From the NCBI GenBank assembly GCA_028715315.1, contig JAQUSA010000008.1, positions 1 to 16,347 of the forward strand: a DNA stretch of 16,347 nt, in the 5' to 3' direction. Source of the stretch: Candidatus Omnitrophota bacterium. Its GTDB lineage: Bacteria; Omnitrophota; Gorgyraeia; Pluralincolimonadales; Pluralincolimonadaceae. Every line of letters begins with the position of its first letter. Within the stretch, counting starts at the first letter, position 1. Below the pieces are notes generated by a model, which was not told the DNA's origin, ran no database searches, and worked only from the letters and a program-made list of their open reading frames with translations. Shown here piece after piece: positions 15,099 to 16,347 of this stretch. Position numbers and translations under genes: made by a program.

Positions 15099-16347
15099 TT
15101 AACCCATTACCATTTCGACGGAGTGCTTCTTCCCGTCGTTGAATATGGGCAGTTTATTCCCTTCTATCATCCTTCCGTCGACCTTGACCGAGGATATTCC
15201 CTTGCTTATGCGCTTCGGGTTCCTTACCGAGATCTCATAAACGGCGTTGCGGAACTTCCTGGCCGCCCTGAAGCCCTGCCATTTCTCCGGGATGCACGGG
15301 TCGACGACAAGCCCGTCATAGTCCGGCCTTATGCCGATTATATGCTTAGAGACAGCGACGAAATTCCACGCCGACGTCCCGGTAAGCCACGAGTTCTTGC
15401 CCTCGCCGAAGTCCGGATGGTCCCTTCCGGCGACCATCTGGCAATAGATATAGGGTTCCACCCTCCTCACGTCCGGGTCTTTCGACGGCGGGAGTATCGA
15501 CTTGTAATACCACATCGCCCTCTCGCCGCGGCCCACGATGCATTCGGCTATCATGACCCACGGGTTCGGATGGCAGAATATGCCGGCGTTCTCCTTCAAT
15601 CCCGGCGGATACGACGAAACGTCGCCCAAACTCTTATGGTAATCGCTGTAGGCGGGCTGCTGCAGTATGACGCCGTGCTCGGTGGCGAGATGCTTCTCCA
15701 CCGAATTGAGCGTCGTTATGGCGCGTTCCGGCGACGCCACGCCCGACATGACGGCCCATCCCTGCGTCTCCAGGAATATCCTGCCTTCCTTGTTCCTGGA
15801 TGAGCCGACGACATCGGAGTTATCGTCATAGGCCCTGACGTACCACGCGCCGTCCCATGCGGCCTCATTGATCCTGCCGGTGAAGTCCTCCGCGATCCTG
15901 TCGAACTTCGCGGCCTTCTTCGGGTCCTTTACGAACCTCATCAGCGCGGCCATCTCCTTCGCCGCGACGACGAGCATCTGCGCGACCAGGACGGATTCTC
16001 CCTTGTTGTTAGGCCCGCGCAGGTTCAGGCAATCGTTCCAGTCCGCGAAACCCGAAAGCGGCAGTCCGTGCGGCCCGGTATTCCCGGCCGAATAATCTAC
16101 CGCCTTCTCGAGATGCTCGAGCAGCGTGCCTTTTTTGTCATTATTATAGGGGATCGTCTCGTAGAGAAAACCCGTATCTCCCGTCTCCTTTATGTATTCG
16201 GCGACGGAATACACGAGCCAGAGGTGGTCGTCCGAATATCCCCTCTCCCTGCCCTTCTTGGTCAAAGGAGAATACTGGTGGTGCGCGTCGCCCTCCTCGA
16301 ACTGGGTGGACGCGAGGTCGACGATCCTCTGTTTGACCTTCTCGGGG
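15099..16347 (-). CDS. GH94 glycoside phosphorylase (cellobiose phosphorylase-like), C-terminal half
   Basis: Partial gene: the 5' end lies beyond the right edge, and the last 415 codons are visible. The open frame continues past the internal TTG at 16265 to the window edge (HHQYSPLTKKGRERGYSDDHLW), so TTG is not the start. GH94 landmarks are the YSDDHLW motif (16238-16218) containing the catalytic general-acid Asp, SGFADWNDCLN, ETQGWAVMSG, the GKNSWLTGTSAWNFVAVSKHIIGIRPDYDGL stretch in the C-terminal barrel and DPCIPEKW after it. GH94 enzymes phosphorolyse cellobiose, cellodextrins, laminaribiose or chitobiose to a sugar-1-phosphate in the cytoplasm. The cellulase neighbourhood favours a cello- or related beta-glucan substrate; the exact specificity cannot be read from this half. 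No signal peptide can be assessed. It is the first gene of the minus-strand run within the window. Confidence 0.92.
   Translation of the reverse strand, partial: PEKVKQRIVDLASTQFEEGDAHHQYSPLTKKGRERGYSDDHLWLVYSVAEYIKETGDTGFLYETIPYNNDKKGTLLEHLEKAVDYSAGNTGPHGLPLSGFADWNDCLNLRGPNNKGESVLVAQMLVVAAKEMAALMRFVKDPKKAAKFDRIAEDFTGRINEAAWDGAWYVRAYDDNSDVVGSSRNKEGRIFLETQGWAVMSGVASPERAITTLNSVEKHLATEHGVILQQPAYSDYHKSLGDVSSYPPGLKENAGIFCHPNPWVMIAECIVGRGERAMWYYKSILPPSKDPDVRRVEPYIYCQMVAGRDHPDFGEGKNSWLTGTSAWNFVAVSKHIIGIRPDYDGLVVDPCIPEKWQGFRAARKFRNAVYEISVRNPKRISKGISSVKVDGRMIEGNKLPIFNDGKKHSVEMVMG

Noticed and set aside
16263..16265. TTG at 16265 as the start of the GH94 gene
   Set aside because: The frame remains open to the window edge and encodes conserved GH94 sequence just before it, so the codon is an internal Leu.

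Overview
The window looks like chromosomal DNA from a Gram-negative, probably anaerobic or microaerophilic, polysaccharide-degrading bacterium. The Gram-negative reading rests on a small outer-membrane barrel ending in Phe, a lipobox on a secreted cellulase and several Sec signal peptides. Rubrerythrin points to low-oxygen life. GC content is moderately high, and AGG (Arg) and ATA (Ile) codons are frequent. That style, with an exported glycosidase set, fits uncultured lineages such as Omnitrophota or another PVC/Elusimicrobia-like group, but the assignment is an inference at low confidence.

Left edge (1-1365): the 5' part of hemW (minus strand) is divergent from a small Phenol_MetA_deg-like outer-membrane channel gene (plus strand). 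Their 54-bp intergenic region holds a good sigma70-type promoter, TTGCAT-N17-TATAAT. Overlying its -10 and start point is a perfect 10-bp inverted repeat, ATTGTAAACC-N15-GGTTTACAAT. This matches the published operator pattern of the biotin repressor BirA (TTGTAAACC-N14/15-GGTTTACAA). The channel is therefore a candidate biotin-regulated outer-membrane protein, and this is the most noteworthy observation in the window.

The rest (16347 down to 1381) is one unbroken minus-strand run of twelve genes whose neighbours overlap or lie 30 bp or less apart. In transcription order: a GH94 beta-glucan phosphorylase (5' end outside the window); a secreted protein made of two tandem carbohydrate-binding-like modules; a GH9 cellulase lipoprotein with one such N-terminal module; a secreted single-module protein; a large secreted clan GH-A (GH44-like) glycosidase with related modules at both ends; an ECF sigma factor; its membrane anti-sigma partner; a DUF4412-like exported protein; an exported GH3 beta-glucosidase with a PA14 insertion; a membrane metallophosphoesterase; a two-helix membrane protein of unknown function; and rubrerythrin.

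Working model: exported GH9 and GH44-like enzymes, helped by free-standing binding proteins, cut a beta-glucan (cellulose- or xyloglucan-like). The exported GH3 enzyme trims oligosaccharides and the cytoplasmic GH94 enzyme phosphorolyses imported disaccharide. The sigma/anti-sigma pair in the middle may tie expression to envelope or substrate state. A second promoter (extended -10) sits just upstream of the DUF4412 gene and could drive the last five genes separately. No transporter for the sugars, RNA gene, mobile element or CRISPR array is visible, and no non-coding stretch exceeds 100 bases.
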